Assembly: GCF_001039355.2 (NCBI RefSeq)
Contig: NW_019774525.1
Coordinates: forward strand, 289,481-353,480
Direction of reading: 5' to 3'
Length of the DNA stretch: 64,000 nt
Origin: Lingula anatina
Taxonomy: Eukaryota; Brachiopoda; Lingulata; Lingulida; Lingulidae
Shown here: positions 26,301 to 38,458 of the stretch, piece by piece
Numbering within the stretch: position 1 is the stretch's first letter
Layout of the letters: every line of letters begins with the position of its first letter
The notes under the pieces: model-generated
The model's database searches: none
The model's input: only the letters and a program-made list of their open reading frames with translations
What the model was told of the DNA's origin: nothing
Program-made: the position numbers and the translations under genes

Positions 26301-29300
26301 AAACATATGGTACTAGTGCCCAACTAATACATGGATCTTTATATGGCCTGAATGAGTACTTGTTACATTGGTTACAGCCCAGCTACATGTATGTACAATG
26401 CTACATGACAGTAAAAAAAAACATATTAGGAGGTAAAAAGGATTTTAAATTATTTTAATAAATATTAAAACTATTTACACAGATATTACTTATTGATAGC
26501 TTCAAAACCTGAAGCCATAAAGAAGTGTTGTTAATAATTTTAACTAAATGTACAAAGTTTGTGTCTTCTGTGGCAAAATTGGCATTCAGGTTTTATTTTG
26601 CCCACAATTAAGATAGTCATGGAATAATGTCATAAGTTTCAGCTTCCCAGTTTTCTTCAGTGTCACTGTTAATAGCACTATTATCTTCTTCATAATTGGC
26701 ATCTGTATCATTATCATCATTATCATCATCATTAGACCCATCCGTGCTACTCTCTTTCTTTTCACTTGATTGTCCATTGTTTTTGTTGCTGTGTTGCAAA
26801 TCTTCAATCAGCCAAACAAGGTTTTCAACCAAAGCCATCACTTGGCCTTGATTAATTATTATTTTATACAAATCCCTCTTGTCTATGAGCATAAAGTTTA
26901 AGGATAGAAACTCAGTACATGACCTCAGCAATGTTTGCATGTTGTATCTGTGGCCCAAGATGAACCTTTCGCTTATGTTCTCCTTTGTGATGGTCTCACA
27001 GAGGGAAGCCTCACAGATGTCTCTAAGTGTGCCTCCAGGACTCTCGGCCCATTCTGAGACAGCTCCAGGGAAGTCTTTGTCATGTGGCTTGTCTCTGGGG
27101 GACTTTTTGTGCACTTGGTTAGCTGTGAAGTCTTGCATTGGGGGATAGTCATCTGGATGCTTCACACTTACTAAGATGTCTATTAAAGGTTCCATGTTAA
27201 ATTCATATTCATCTTCTGAAGACTCCATTTTTTCTGAATGGTCTTCCAAAGACTCCATTTGAGTGAATGATTGGTTCTTTTCCTGAAATGGTTTTAAATA
27301 CATAATATCAGTTATAGTGTAAGGAAAAAATTACCGACTATATCTTGAATGTGAAGTACATTGAATAATATTCAAATTAGCCCTTATATTCAGATAAATC
27401 TACCTTTGATCAAGTATAAATATGCTATCTTCATTTGTTAAATGAAGAAGCTAAATGAAGAAAGATAAAGCAGTTGCAGTTGTTTGAGGTTTATTTGCCA
27501 TATTCTATAATACAAACCTTCTTCCCTCTGTGTTATATTGCAAAGTTAAGAGGAGCTTACTTACAGTGGAAATTATAGTTTCTATACTCAATATGCACCA
27601 TATGTGTACACCACCTCCTATGGTCTTGTCTTACTCACATCAATAATATATTGTATACATATATTGATTCAAACAACTTACATATGAAGTGTTTACTTTG
27701 AACAACAGCAATCAATTTGATAATACTGCCCAACTGTGGTTATGTAATTTCTCTATACATTGATGTAATATCTGCATGAATGGGACAGAGAATGTGGAAT
27801 TGTGTAAAATGCATTAATATATAAATTAATATTTTTTCCCAATTCACATTATAGATATGTGTGTTCATATGACATACATAAAGAGACATTGCCCAGCTTT
27901 TATCAGTAGATTTCAGAGTATTTTATTATAGTATAAAAGTCTATTCAGTGCACTTTTGACTACTTAGTTGTTCACAGCAACTTGACTCAATTTTACAATT
28001 TATCATGCATTGGAAAATTTTAAAGTGAAGTCCTTTCCAACATCCTTACAGTTTCTGAAGTGACGTACTGGTCGTCCCGGACATTTTGATCACTTTATAT
28101 CCTTTAACCTTACCCTTTTGAATATATGGAGCTTTTGCATACAAGCATTTACCTTTCTGAAGGCTACAAATTCCTAGTTGTTTGACAGATGGATTGGTGT
28201 TTAAAGATGTTGATTATTTCATTATGTACACATTTCTTTTCATTTAAATTACTATATTGTGATTGAACCTGTAGTCCTTACTCTTGCCTAATAACCTAGT
28301 CTTATTAAATACTATGTTGTTAATGAGTGAATGCTTTTAATCATCTGGTATAATAGATCAGTCAGTTGCTAATGCAAAGTCCAGTATCAGAGTTGGACAC
28401 AATTTTCACTATGTTGTAATGTCCATATGTTGAATATATATGGATTATTGCCTGCAGTTTTGCTTCCAACTTTGCATCTCTAATGCTGGAACTTATATTT
28501 GTGGCTCACATGCTGTAGTATAGATATTGCTTACCTAATTTGCTATGAACTCAAATTTCTCTGCGCATAGAATACTCTGCACCCAGACTCTGCTAAGTAC
28601 TGAATGCTATATATATAACAGATACCATATGATGGCCATCTCATTATTAACCATGGCCAGGTTATGATATAACCTTTCAGATAGTATAGCTTTTAAGTCA
28701 AATGCAACTCACCTGTTTAAAATGAAAATGTTTCATGGGTAACTTAAATTAAGACTGCGTAAACTAGAAGCAGTGAAGTTAAGGTGTAGAATGTTAAAAC
28801 ATACACAACTTACAGATACCTGTTCCTGTGCTTAATACATGTCCAGGTATGAGAATAATTAAGTAGATATATATGTATCATGGGCTAGTCATCAGCTTAG
28901 ATGATATCTCCTGCATGTTTAAATTACATCAGTGATAGCCTTGGCATACCTCTTTTAGTGCTATACCTACCAGTGTCAGCGGTTAAGTCATATCCAGGTG
29001 TGAACACAAAATAGACATGATAGTCCATGGGATAGGTGCTTCCAAGTTAGATGATCACCTGGCCAGTAATTAAGGCCCTGCTTCCCCATGAATGGTCAGA
29101 TTATATCTCAGCACAGGATATGGTATTATAATCACCATGGGGTAATGATGGTAAATACAGGTAGTGCTGATCCTCCCTGCAGGACCATATGGACCAGTCA
29201 GAAACTTGAGATTTGTCTTTCCTGCCCACTTTTTCAAACTAAATGGTGCAAAATGATATGTTGAAAGATGGAGGTGTTCTTAAAGATGGAGACTCACTGG

Positions 29301-31970
29301 TAGTTTGGAAAAAAATTGATTGAAAAAATAACAAGGTTACAGCAAAATGCAAATATTACTACTGTTAAGGGAACTACAAATGTCCTTAATTAGCATGAAA
29401 TGCTTGGAGCAAGTGTTAATGAAAAAAATATAACAAGTTATGATAATTACTGAAAAAAAACTCTTAACATTTTTTAATTGAGAATGATGCATTAGTTGTT
29501 TATATGCTTTTGGAAGACATTAACAACATTCCACATAACGGCAGTAGTTCTCAGTTTTTTAAAAAGAGCAAGTGGAGGGCTTAATCCTTAATTAGCATGA
29601 AATGCTTGGAGCAAGTGTTAATGAAAAATATAACAAGTTATGATAATTACTGAAAAAAAACTCTTAACATTTTTTAATTGAGAATGATGCATTAGTTGTT
29701 TATATGCTTTTGGAAGACATTAACAACATTCCACATAACGGCATTAGTTCTCAGTATTTTAAAAAGAGCAAGTGGAGGGCTTAATTACAATGTAAAGATA
29801 ACATACCTGAAGACTGTAATCCTTGAGATGACTTTTGTCAGGTATTTACAATAGAGATGGAAGGCCATTGTTATCTTAATGCAGCAAATCATACTAAAGA
29901 TAACTAGGTAGTCAGTCCATGTTGATTGCATTTAGAGTAAAGAAGTATTTGTATTAAATTACAATCAGTCGGTTTAATTTGCAGAGAGGGGAAAAGCATA
30001 TTGTTCAGACATTTGACAACAATCAATTATATTACTAGATGTTTCATATTAAAACACTAATTCTGCGATGGATTTTTTTTTATGCTTTTCACATTTTATG
30101 CCTTTTTCATGCAGTATCAAATGGTCATTGAGTTAATGTTTTTGTTTGTTTTTTTTTTTTAATTTACCAGAAAATACAGCAGAAAGAGAAGTTTTTGAAG
30201 AAACTGGAATAAGAGCAAGTATGTCAAAATTTCACAAAAAAATATAGAATTGGAATTTGCAGAATATTTTGCCTTTAAAAGGATACCTCATATTCAATTA
30301 GAGAAGCTCATTTTTAAAATGAGAAGAATGATTTTATGAAATAAACTATTGGTCTTAATTGATCAGTCCAACTCTGCGGGGATTCTAGCTGAATATAATG
30401 GATCAGATTAACACGCCCCCTCCTGGCATTAAGTAGAATACAGAAAAGCTAGTGATTATACGAGCATGTTGCAAACAGCAGGAGGCGTGTTAATCTTACA
30501 AACTGATTGCATTCAGTAAGAATCCTTGCTGAGTTGGATTGATCTATGTAAAACTGTAGTTTCATTGGGAATGAGCCCTAAAATAATATATTAATAGCGT
30601 TCAAGAGTACCAAATTTATTTATGAACAACAAAGTGCCCTTACACTTTAATTTTGTCATTTGCAATTGAAATATTCAAAACTAACATTCTTTACGTTATC
30701 TTATTCCATGCTTAAATTTTAGAGTACCAGAGCATTCTTACCATGAGACAGCATCATGACCACCCTTCAGCCTTTGGGCGCTCTGACATCTACATCATCT
30801 GTCGCCTCTCGCCTGAGACATACGACCTTCACCCCTGCTCTACTGAGATCTCGGCCTGCCAGTGGATGCATGTAAAAGAACTTCTGTCACACGAGGATAC
30901 CTCATCACTCACTAAAACTCTGTGTAAACTGGCTCTTTATGGACTTGAGGAAGGTTTTGATAAGGTGGACATTTCATCTGAGATACATGAGTCTATATAC
31001 CAAGGTTACCAGTTTAAACTGTTTCACAGGCCACTGCCAAAGAAGTGGAGTTGATGTGGCCTTTCTAAATGAAGGCTAAAGATTTTAGATCATTTGTTTT
31101 TGCTTCTCATCAAGGCCAGGATACTTTTTTTGCTCTGATGTCTTTTAATATTTTATAAAGATATAAAATTTCGTAAGATGTACATATATATTTTTTTCCT
31201 TCACTTTGTAAAATATTATCTAGTCAGTTTGAAGTTTTAGTCTATGAAGGCATTTACTATTGAACGCTGATATAAACGATGCTTTAATGAAAGAACATCT
31301 CATTCAATTGTGTATTAGAGCTTTTAAATTACTGATTATGACAATAACTATGCGATATGCAAAGGGGGAATGGAAGTAGCATGAGTGGAAGGTGGGTCTC
31401 ATGTCACAGTTTTTTTTTTTTTTTTTTTTGTAATGACAGTAAGTAATTACACTTTTTTGCTTTCTTCATTCCAAATTTGCCCATTAAATATGGCACAGGT
31501 GCTGAGCTATTAGATGTCCTAATTCTTAGGACTCTTAGTGAGCATTCCATTCCAACTCTTATTATAACTTGCTAGATCACTTCAAAAATGTATACATAGA
31601 TAGATGTATGCTTTATCAAGAATTGTACATTCTTGGTATTATGAATACTTAATTTCAACACTTTCACAAATTCAGGATTGCATATGTTTGTTTCAGTATT
31701 TTTTTCAATATGATGTAATGAGGGTGCATCTCCAAGGTGCATGGTTTCTGTAAGTTCAAGTTAAATATATACTTCCAAATATTTTGTTTGGGTGTGGTAA
31801 CTTAAAAAAAATTGATTTCACTGATGAAATGGGAGTTTCTACAAATCATCTTGTGATATTTTCCTTTACGAAATATGTAATCAGGTAGCACAAGTTATGA
31901 TCATGTATTAAGCATTACCATAAATGCATATCACAATAAAAAGTTAATGAATAAAGGAATGCCTTGTTGT
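23316..31970 (+). CDS. NUDT6: NUDT6-like Nudix hydrolase
   Basis: NUDT6 (the protein from the FGF2-antisense gene of vertebrates) is a Nudix-fold protein. It is found in mitochondria, cytosol or nucleus depending on isoform, and its physiological substrate is poorly defined. Coding exons: 23319-23556 (exon starts 23316), 23734-23940, 24688-24746, 25383-25434, 30171-30218 and 30723-31054. All have GT..AG borders and one continuous frame, giving 311 residues (human 316). The first ~40 residues are basic and hydroxylated, compatible with a mitochondrial presequence. Residues 60-150 match the NUDT6-specific N-terminal domain (for example AVWLKVPI, FTFHHAEGDS, ATHQVGVAG). The Nudix box GX5EX7REUXEEXGU is complete at residues 177-199: G177, E183, R191, E192, E195, E196, G198. 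It is split across exons 4 and 5. Residues 211-225 (RQHHDHPSAFGRSDI) and the tail YKLFH-like block match the family. The 3' untranslated region ends after AATAAA at 31,935 and 31,950, followed by GT-rich DNA. Intron 4 is 4.7 kb and holds a nested antisense gene. Confidence 0.95.
24543..24618. repeat. Imperfect hairpin in NUDT6 intron 2
   Basis: The left arm starts ATCTTTAGCTGCACT and the right arm, reverse-complemented, starts ATCTTTAACTGCACT. Both end next to a short loop in TACCCAT/TACCCAT-like sequence. The left arm has about 10 extra bases. It may be a tiny palindromic MITE or a foldback element. Confidence 0.65.
24786..25038. mobile_element. Long-TIR MITE-like element, copy 1 (NUDT6 intron 3)
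   Basis: About 253 bp with terminal inverted repeats near 100 bp long and an AT-rich centre. The left end begins AGACCCCATTCCCA and the reverse-complemented right end begins AGGCCCCATTCCCA. The arms stay alignable through a shared segment containing CAACTCTG..GGGAC and on to AACTGAATGA.ACACC. There is no coding capacity. A second copy lies in inverted orientation in intron 5, which confirms that this is a dispersed repeat and not a chance palindrome. Confidence 0.85.
26592..26597 (-). terminator. AATAAA polyadenylation signal of nested gene
   Basis: TTTATT on the plus strand is AATAAA on the minus strand. It starts about 20 bases past the stop codon of the nested BACK-domain gene, implying a very short 3' untranslated region. 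Confidence 0.5.
26617..27303 (-). CDS. SPOP-like BACK-domain protein nested in NUDT6 intron 4
   Basis: A single frame of 228 codons, antisense to NUDT6 and wholly within its fourth intron. Residues about 93-165 align by eye with the BACK/3-box region that follows the BTB domain in SPOP-type proteins: LRDICEASLCETITKENISE corresponds to the SPOP pattern LKVMCE-ALC-NL-VENAAE, followed by an ILG-type helix, a conserved C..FL, and a closing ALVENLVWL helix. In SPOP-type cullin-3 adaptors this region contributes to CUL3 binding and oligomerisation. The BTB core and MATH domain expected upstream are not in this frame; residues 30-90 are acidic, then lysine/proline-rich, and unrecognised. Residues 180-222 are a strongly acidic Ser/Asp/Asn tail. 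A possible acceptor (CATTTCAG then GAAAAG) means the frame could instead be a last exon starting at 27,282, with N-terminal exons further upstream on the minus strand; none was recognised. It may be a truncated paralogue, a retrocopy or the last exon of a longer gene. Confidence 0.72.
   Translation of the reverse strand: MYLKPFQEKNQSFTQMESLEDHSEKMESSEDEYEFNMEPLIDILVSVKHPDDYPPMQDFTANQVHKKSPRDKPHDKDFPGAVSEWAESPGGTLRDICEASLCETITKENISERFILGHRYNMQTLLRSCTEFLSLNFMLIDKRDLYKIIINQGQVMALVENLVWLIEDLQHSNKNNGQSSEKKESSTDGSNDDDNDDNDTDANYEEDNSAINSDTEENWEAETYDIIP
29383..29785. repeat. Tandem duplication of about 202 bp in NUDT6 intron 4
   Basis: The segment 29,383-29,584 is repeated directly at 29,585-29,785. 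Both start TCCTTAATTAGCATGAAATG and end with GAGGGCTTAAT. The copies differ by a two-base change in A-run length and a few substitutions, so the duplication is fairly recent. No coding content is seen. Confidence 0.93.
30350..30580. mobile_element. Long-TIR MITE-like element, copy 2, inverted (NUDT6 intron 5)
   Basis: This is the same family as the element at 24,786-25,038 but in the opposite orientation. Its centre, from GGCATTAAGTAGAATACAGA onward, is the reverse complement of the centre of copy 1, and its right end, reverse-complemented, begins TAGGGCTCATTCCCA. The left arm has lost or diverged in its outermost 30 bases or so. Non-coding. Confidence 0.82.
31935..31955 (+). terminator. NUDT6 polyadenylation signals
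   Basis: Two AATAAA hexamers at 31,935-31,940 and 31,950-31,955, about 0.9 kb after the NUDT6 stop codon, followed by a GT-rich stretch (TTGTTGTGCCTGGATGTGG). This is the usual signal plus downstream-element arrangement, so cleavage is expected near 31,970. Confidence 0.7.
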
Positions 31971-32559
31971 GCCTGGATGTGGAAGCATATTGTACAGGAT
32001 GTGGTGTGAGAGAGCTGTAATTTTTCAAATGCGGTTGTTGAGATATGAACACATCAAGAGTACTGGTAGAGATTCTTTAAATCACATCTACTGCAATTTG
32101 CTGTGAATATAGTGAGCAGTTCTAACTTCCTTGCAATAACATTGATTACACATTCATCCAGAAGTACTGAGAAAACTGAATTTGAATTTTGACTTTTTTG
32201 TATCATTTCAGTTAAAAAACTTGCTGACAAGCTTTTTTTGATAGAGCAGCTAATTGATTTAATTTCATTATCATCTCAGAATTAAACTCAAGATGTATAT
32301 GTAACTTTTATAAATTTGTATTCTAGTCTTGAAAATAATTCAAAATTTCAAATTAATTTTCAGGAAAGGACCACAAGGGTGTTTATGATAATATTCCAGT
32401 ATGTTTGAATTTGCACATTGGTAATCTCTTCAGTAGTTTCCTGCAGATTGCCATCTCTTTTGCAGTACAGCTTTGCATTAATAATTAACACATTTGGTCT
32501 AAAGCAAATGGCATTCTAAATGAAGACAAAAACAAGGAAATACTTTTCAGATCAAAGCA
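31971..32559. other. Interval between convergent transcript ends
   Basis: AT-rich DNA without coding frames, between the NUDT6 polyadenylation site and a minus-strand AATAAA at 32,565. It appears to be a short gap between tail-to-tail transcription units. Confidence 0.4.
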
Positions 32560-32565
32560 TTTATT
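32560..32565 (-). terminator. Candidate minus-strand polyadenylation signal
   Basis: TTTATT on the plus strand gives AATAAA on the minus strand, in the context TTGTAAATAAATGC. It is a plausible end for a minus-strand transcript that converges on NUDT6. Single hexamers are common in AT-rich DNA, so this is tentative. Confidence 0.35.
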
Positions 32566-35179
32566 TACAAGCTAATAGCACTAATAATTGCAAAGATGAA
32601 CAAACAAATCCCGATTAATATTATAATACTATTAATATTTAAGCTACAAACAGAGACAAAGAGACGAATTTCACCAATTTACAGAAAATACATTACACAT
32701 CCCACATGAAATACAAAGATGGTGTATCAGTTGCTATAGCAACCAATGTAAATAAGCACCTTCTGAACCAGTGACTTGATGGAAATTTCCCATATGGAAC
32801 ACGAACTAAATTTGCTTGATAATGGCACTAAACTGAGTGTAAAGTTGGTTTCTTGAGAAAAATCAGAAAATTAATAGAAGACGGTTGAAATGCAACTTTG
32901 TCCAAAGCTAATTATATGTCATGAATCTCTCAAGATAAGATAAACAATCTGATAGGAAAAGTTTGTTTTGTTACTTAAGCCTAAATACTGAAACAGGCAA
33001 GATGCACAAAATGTCAGCAGCAAGTTATCTCGGTCATCAATACTGATGATGTGAATACCACAGTTTGCCTCCATACAAACTAAGATGCAACCAATCTAAA
33101 ATCCAACTTCTGTCACCTCAAACAAACCAAACATCACATGGTTTCACAAAATGTCATGATCCAAGTAAATTCTTACTGTACACTTTGTTGCAATGCTGTT
33201 TGGTAAAGAATTACCAATTTTGTCTATTACTCATGAATTTGACTCATAATTCTACATTTTACTCAAAGCAGATGAAAATACCCTATTAATACAATTCTAA
33301 TGCAATTACTACCCTAGAATCTATTCTACCCTCAGTGTAAGTTGTGCAACCCAAGTTGTCTATCTTTGGCAAGAAATTAGCTGTATGTTACATTGGCTTC
33401 TGAATTGCAGGTGCCCTCCAAGTTCTGCAGCTGTCATTGTGATGGGTGAGACAAGCAATTACTGTTGTCATGCTAAGCACAATGTTACAATAACCATTGT
33501 GATAGCAGTTGTACAATTGCATCCAATGTGACTTGTTGTGTGAAGCAGAGTTGGGAGAGCAGCTAACATATTCAGCTAAAAGTTTAAAAACCAAAACCAA
33601 ATTATTGAAGTAAAAGCTATCTATATGTATCTGAAATGTTTCTACATTTTCTAAACTACACACCTAACACTAGCTATTATGTACAGCTAATTGTCACCTG
33701 CAATTGTTGAAACACATCATTATAAACTTCCACTTCCAGTACATGTACAGTACATTAAGATTTCAATTCATTCTTTACATTTAATGATTTACAACAATCA
33801 CAAATAAATACCAATCATTTTGCAAAAACAAATTAAATATATATATATGATGACTTAAACTACTCTACTAAGATATAACTTCCAAGCTAACAAAGCCTTG
33901 CATGCATAAAAAGAAGCTTTGAAATAAAAGCTGGTTTCAAATGATGAAGAGAAATCACTGTGATCGTCATCAAAGGTCAGGTGACACTCTGCATGGCATC
34001 ATGGGATTGACTACAAGAATGTGATCTTGTGGAGTATGACAATCTTTTTTTTAAGACCACGTGTCAAGTAAGTCAAATTCAGCCACTTAAGCAAAGTGAG
34101 ACTCCTTAAATCCAATAAAAATGATTCTTATTAAAAAGTTACTTTTTTATGAACTGCATCAGATCACAGGACATTCTTCTTCAAATCCAACCTGTTCTCT
34201 TTATTCAATCTTAACTATTTCAAATGATAACTGTACAGACAAAAACTGTAATAAGACGTTTTCGACAGCATTATATGTGCTGTCAAATTAACAACACTTA
34301 AGTAACAGCTAAAACGGGGGCTACACACTGTGAAGGTTTAGAAAAGCAGTTCTATATCCCACTCCTAGTGTTATATTACCACTGAGATCTTAGAAAACTG
34401 GCTGAGAAATCTTTTCAGATTTTCTCCAAAGGGCGCACTCAGAACCATAATTACTCAAACTGGAAATAGGCTTACTACTGTCTTCAGATCATATACTAAC
34501 CACTTGACTCGGATATTCAATTTCATGTTGACCAAGTCATCAGGTCATATGTAACTCTCTCTCCATTTTTTTTCTTGTTTAAGTAAACATGGTTTTTAAG
34601 GCCCCTTCAAGTACACTATGGCATCATGCGAGTGAATACCAAGGTCTAAGTTATAGTATGCACTTTTGAAGTGACAGGAATATTAAGCTACAATAGTGAC
34701 AGCATTGAACACACTTAGTCTAATAGTTACAATATTTATGTATTTGGCCAGTGGCACAAATGTCAAGTTGTCACGGATTTTAAATTTATATGACAAGCTT
34801 ACGATGACATTATGAAACTTCACAACCAAAACAATTCACTACACTGACAACAGAATAAAAAACAACACTTAACAGAACAATGTCATTACAAATAGTGTTA
34901 CATCTAAAGATGGCAGCTTTATGTTTCACCTTTTTGAACACCGCTAATATGAGAATATAGTGTCCTCCTGCACAAGCTAATTAACACAACTAAAATTCAA
35001 CACAGATACATTTAAGCTAAAATATATAATAATGTATTTACAGAAAGATGCAGCGTAAACTGTGCACAGCAAAGTTGCAAAATCTAAATAACAAATCCAT
35101 AAAACAAACTGCTTAAATAACTATAAACTGAAGCATAACATTAAGGGTAACTATGCTTATTTTCATAATCATACAAGAT

Positions 35180-35183
<4 letters not shown>

Positions 35184-35250
<67 letters not shown>
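35184..35250. repeat. (TA)n microsatellite
   Basis: About 33 uninterrupted TA dinucleotides (67 bp). This is self-complementary, cruciform-prone DNA and likely polymorphic. Confidence 0.95.
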
Positions 35251-35252
<2 letters not shown>

Positions 35253-37071
35253 TCATTCTAAAAACTGTCAAGTTAAAGATATTTTGCAGAAGCTACTCCA
35301 ATTATTACAAATATTAACATAAATTTTAAAGCTACACACCAAAGTTTGTTAGAAAAAACAAAATCCAGTATACGCCATAACATGTCTAATATCTTGACTA
35401 AAATCTTGAATAGCAGTAATTTCTAATTACACTTATAAGGCACATTTCAATATGGAAAAAAAAATACACTGGAGCAAAAGTGTGCAGTGCAGATCTTACA
35501 TGTATATCATTTTAAACTTCACACCCATTTTTATCACTAAAGGCGATCAAGCTTTTGTGTTTGTGTTGTTTTAGGGAGACATGTGGGTGTTTTATGCAAT
35601 TTTTCTATTAGAGATTTTTTTAGTCAAAATCAATTTCTTAAGGGGTCTGGCTGGCAAAAGTCAGGTAACAATGCATTCCCCCTACGTGTGTACAAATTAA
35701 ATAAAGGTAAAACAAGGCATTAGTATCTAGAAGATGGTGATATTGAGCTGGGCAGGTGTGCTACACAGTTACATCTACCTGACTGTCAGGTAATACCTGT
35801 GTATATGCATAGTTGAGCACTAGATCGAGACTATGATATGATATTGAGCAATTTTCAATATTCTTTTTTTTAATCTATTTTTTTCTAATTGGCAATCAAA
35901 ATATAGGTTTACTAGAAATGCATATCTAATTTGTCTACAAATGACAGGCTATTCATTAAGCATGTGAATGGGATGATTGAGATTCTTAATCCATATACCA
36001 ATATGAGCATTGACTACGTATACCTTGGACTGACTTTCAGGGGCAACCAGTGTCATAGTACTTAATCTGATGCATAGAGAGGACACCAATGTAAATGTGC
36101 TGGTTGGAAGGGGAGATGAGAAAACAACTGTGCCATGTTTAAACAATACACAATAAAACAGTCCCCAGTTTTTTCGGAATCAGCAGTTATATGTACATTG
36201 AGTGATCTGGTGCTGACAGAATGGGTGACAGAAAATGATGCCAGTGACATAACGGTGAGAGTGTGCGTAACTGTACAGAGTGGAAGACATGGGTGTCGTT
36301 GAAGCACATACTCTTGCTTGAATAAGCATTCATCATGCAATGAGTAACGAAATACTTCACAAATTACAATACTATGAAATCTGGGCACTATACAGGTATA
36401 AGTTTACTGCAAATCAAGTCTAAAGATACAATACTTTCAAAGAAGCCCTTGACGAGGACTTGGAGAGAGGGGGAGACTTTAGCCTGAGGAAATGTTCTAT
36501 GGAGAAAATATATTGCCTAAATTTAACCATCTTAATTTACAACTTCATCAACAATATGAAATTCCCCATAAAACACCAGTGTGCATTATTTATGAATGTT
36601 TTAATCATAAAATGCACATTATTAAAGGTGAATTGAAGAGTGTCAAGGAAAACCAACCACTGCTGGATTATTTCCTGTCGATCTCCTGGAAGCATTTGTA
36701 TCAAATCTAAAAACATTTCAAAAGAGGAAAGTGTCTTGTGTCAGCATATAGCTTTGGCCATGTCTTATTCTTATGAAAAACTCAGACTTGAATACAGACA
36801 AAGTACTCTTACAGAATGCAGTTATGTTTAATAAAAGGCACTACAATGCCATTCACAATTAAACATTTATATGATTCAAAACACAAAAAGCACCTTGAAT
36901 GCCAACAAATATGCAAATAATAGCAGTACATCAAAAACTTTTTTCAAAAAAAAAAAATAAATAAATAAAAATGAAAAATGCAAAATGGTGAGTTATTAGC
37001 ATGTTATGTATCTATGAGGTGCAACTTCTAATTTGTAAAATTTAGTGATATTACTTATCATTAGACATTAA

Positions 37072-37073
37072 AA

Positions 37074-37113
<40 letters not shown>

Positions 37114-37168
37114 GGTATTTTTAAGAAACACTGTGCCCTTTAGTCATGTGGTAAAAAAAAAAAAAAAA
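37072..37168. repeat. (AC)n microsatellite and nearby A-run
   Basis: About 20 AC dinucleotides at 37,072-37,111, followed 40 bases later by an A-run at about 37,151-37,168. Confidence 0.9.
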
Positions 37169-38432
37169 ACAAGTTACAAAAAGTCATCCATCTTATACTA
37201 TCCTACAGAGTACACTTTTACATCCATTTTGATTTGGATGCTCTGCCAGACAATGAACAATTAACAAAACTACAAACCACAGAGCTGCCAGAGGAATAAT
37301 TATTTCCTTAACAGCTACAATGTACAGGAGACAATTTAATACTAAATCAATATCAATTTGAAGGAGCACATGACATACATGCGTAATCTGTAGCTTTTAG
37401 CTAAAAAGCAAACTGAGGTGATGAATCACTAGGAACAATTCACTTCCGTTAAAAGGTCCAGGACTTGCGTGACTTGATTGTTCAAAGTTCAGTGAATTCA
37501 GGCAGTGACAGAAGCAAATTAAAACCACACAAAGGAGAAAAAACTCCTTTTGTTCTTTTCAAAGAAGTAGGACATTTACTCATCATTTAATTGGTGATGC
37601 TGGTTCAGTAATATAATACATAACCTTTAAATGGCACACATATGTTCTCCTCTAGTTACACATGGAGTGCAGTGGCAGACAAATCATTAGCTGGAAATCG
37701 GATTCTTGCCCTGATATGTATAGATTATTGGTGGTGGGATTAAGCAGCAAGATTATCCAAGAACAGATATCATGCACTTACCACATTTTTAGTTGTCTAG
37801 AGTGAATTAGTGAATTACACAACAACCCCAAGTTAATGGTGAATAATTTGATCTGTGCAGGGAAATGATGGTCGTTGGGTTGAGCAGTCGGTCTAAAGAA
37901 AACTTTAGGATGAGGTGGAGTGTGTTAGTTGTGACATTCTGCTTTGTGCAATAAGAAAAATCCTATCCCTAACTTCTTCACTACGAACAGCACACACACA
38001 CACATAAACATTAATCTCTTTGGTAATTTCACCATTGTAGACAAATATATCTTTTTCTTACCCAATATTTTTAGCTCCTGTACTAGCACAGGTGGTGAGA
38101 TTGTCAGCAACTTTAAGTGCATGTGACAAGAAATTGCATTTGTATATAAGCACAACTTTGGTGTTCAAGGCACTATGTGAAATGTCAAAGAATGACCACA
38201 CAGACTGGCAAACATACACACAAATAGCACCAAATCTATAATACCATTTAATTCAAAAGCTATTTCGATGATAGCATGAGGTTATAGCTCATTATCTAAA
38301 AAGTCATCTAATCTGGAAAAGTGTAGGCTGATGACCCATGGTAAGACTACTTAGGACAAAGGAAGCAGGCTACATATGCTCCAACCACAAGCTGATGAGT
38401 AAACTGAAGATTTCAATAACCTGGGGTGGTGG

Positions 38433-38458
38433 TTAGTCCCCACAAACCCCACAGCCAT
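38433..38458 (-). CDS. Candidate terminal exon of an unidentified minus-strand gene
   Basis: On the minus strand a strong acceptor (TTTTTTCTTCTGGCAG) precedes 38,458. Entered in one phase, the following bases read DGCGVCGD and stop at 38,433-38,435. In another phase a frame of about 35 codons begins with ATG. The phase cannot be chosen without the preceding exon, which I could not identify. The acceptor is the main evidence. It could be a cryptic site. Confidence 0.18.

Larger units (their letters stand above)
32566..38432 (-). other. About 5.9 kb without coding sequence, possible long 3' UTR
   Basis: No recognisable protein on either strand. If the candidate terminal exon starting at 38,458 and the polyadenylation signal at 32,565 belong to one minus-strand gene, this stretch would be its 3' untranslated region. 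Otherwise it is intergenic. It contains the (TA)n and (AC)n microsatellites listed separately. The frames at 35,949-36,831 are short and overlap on both strands. Confidence 0.25.
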
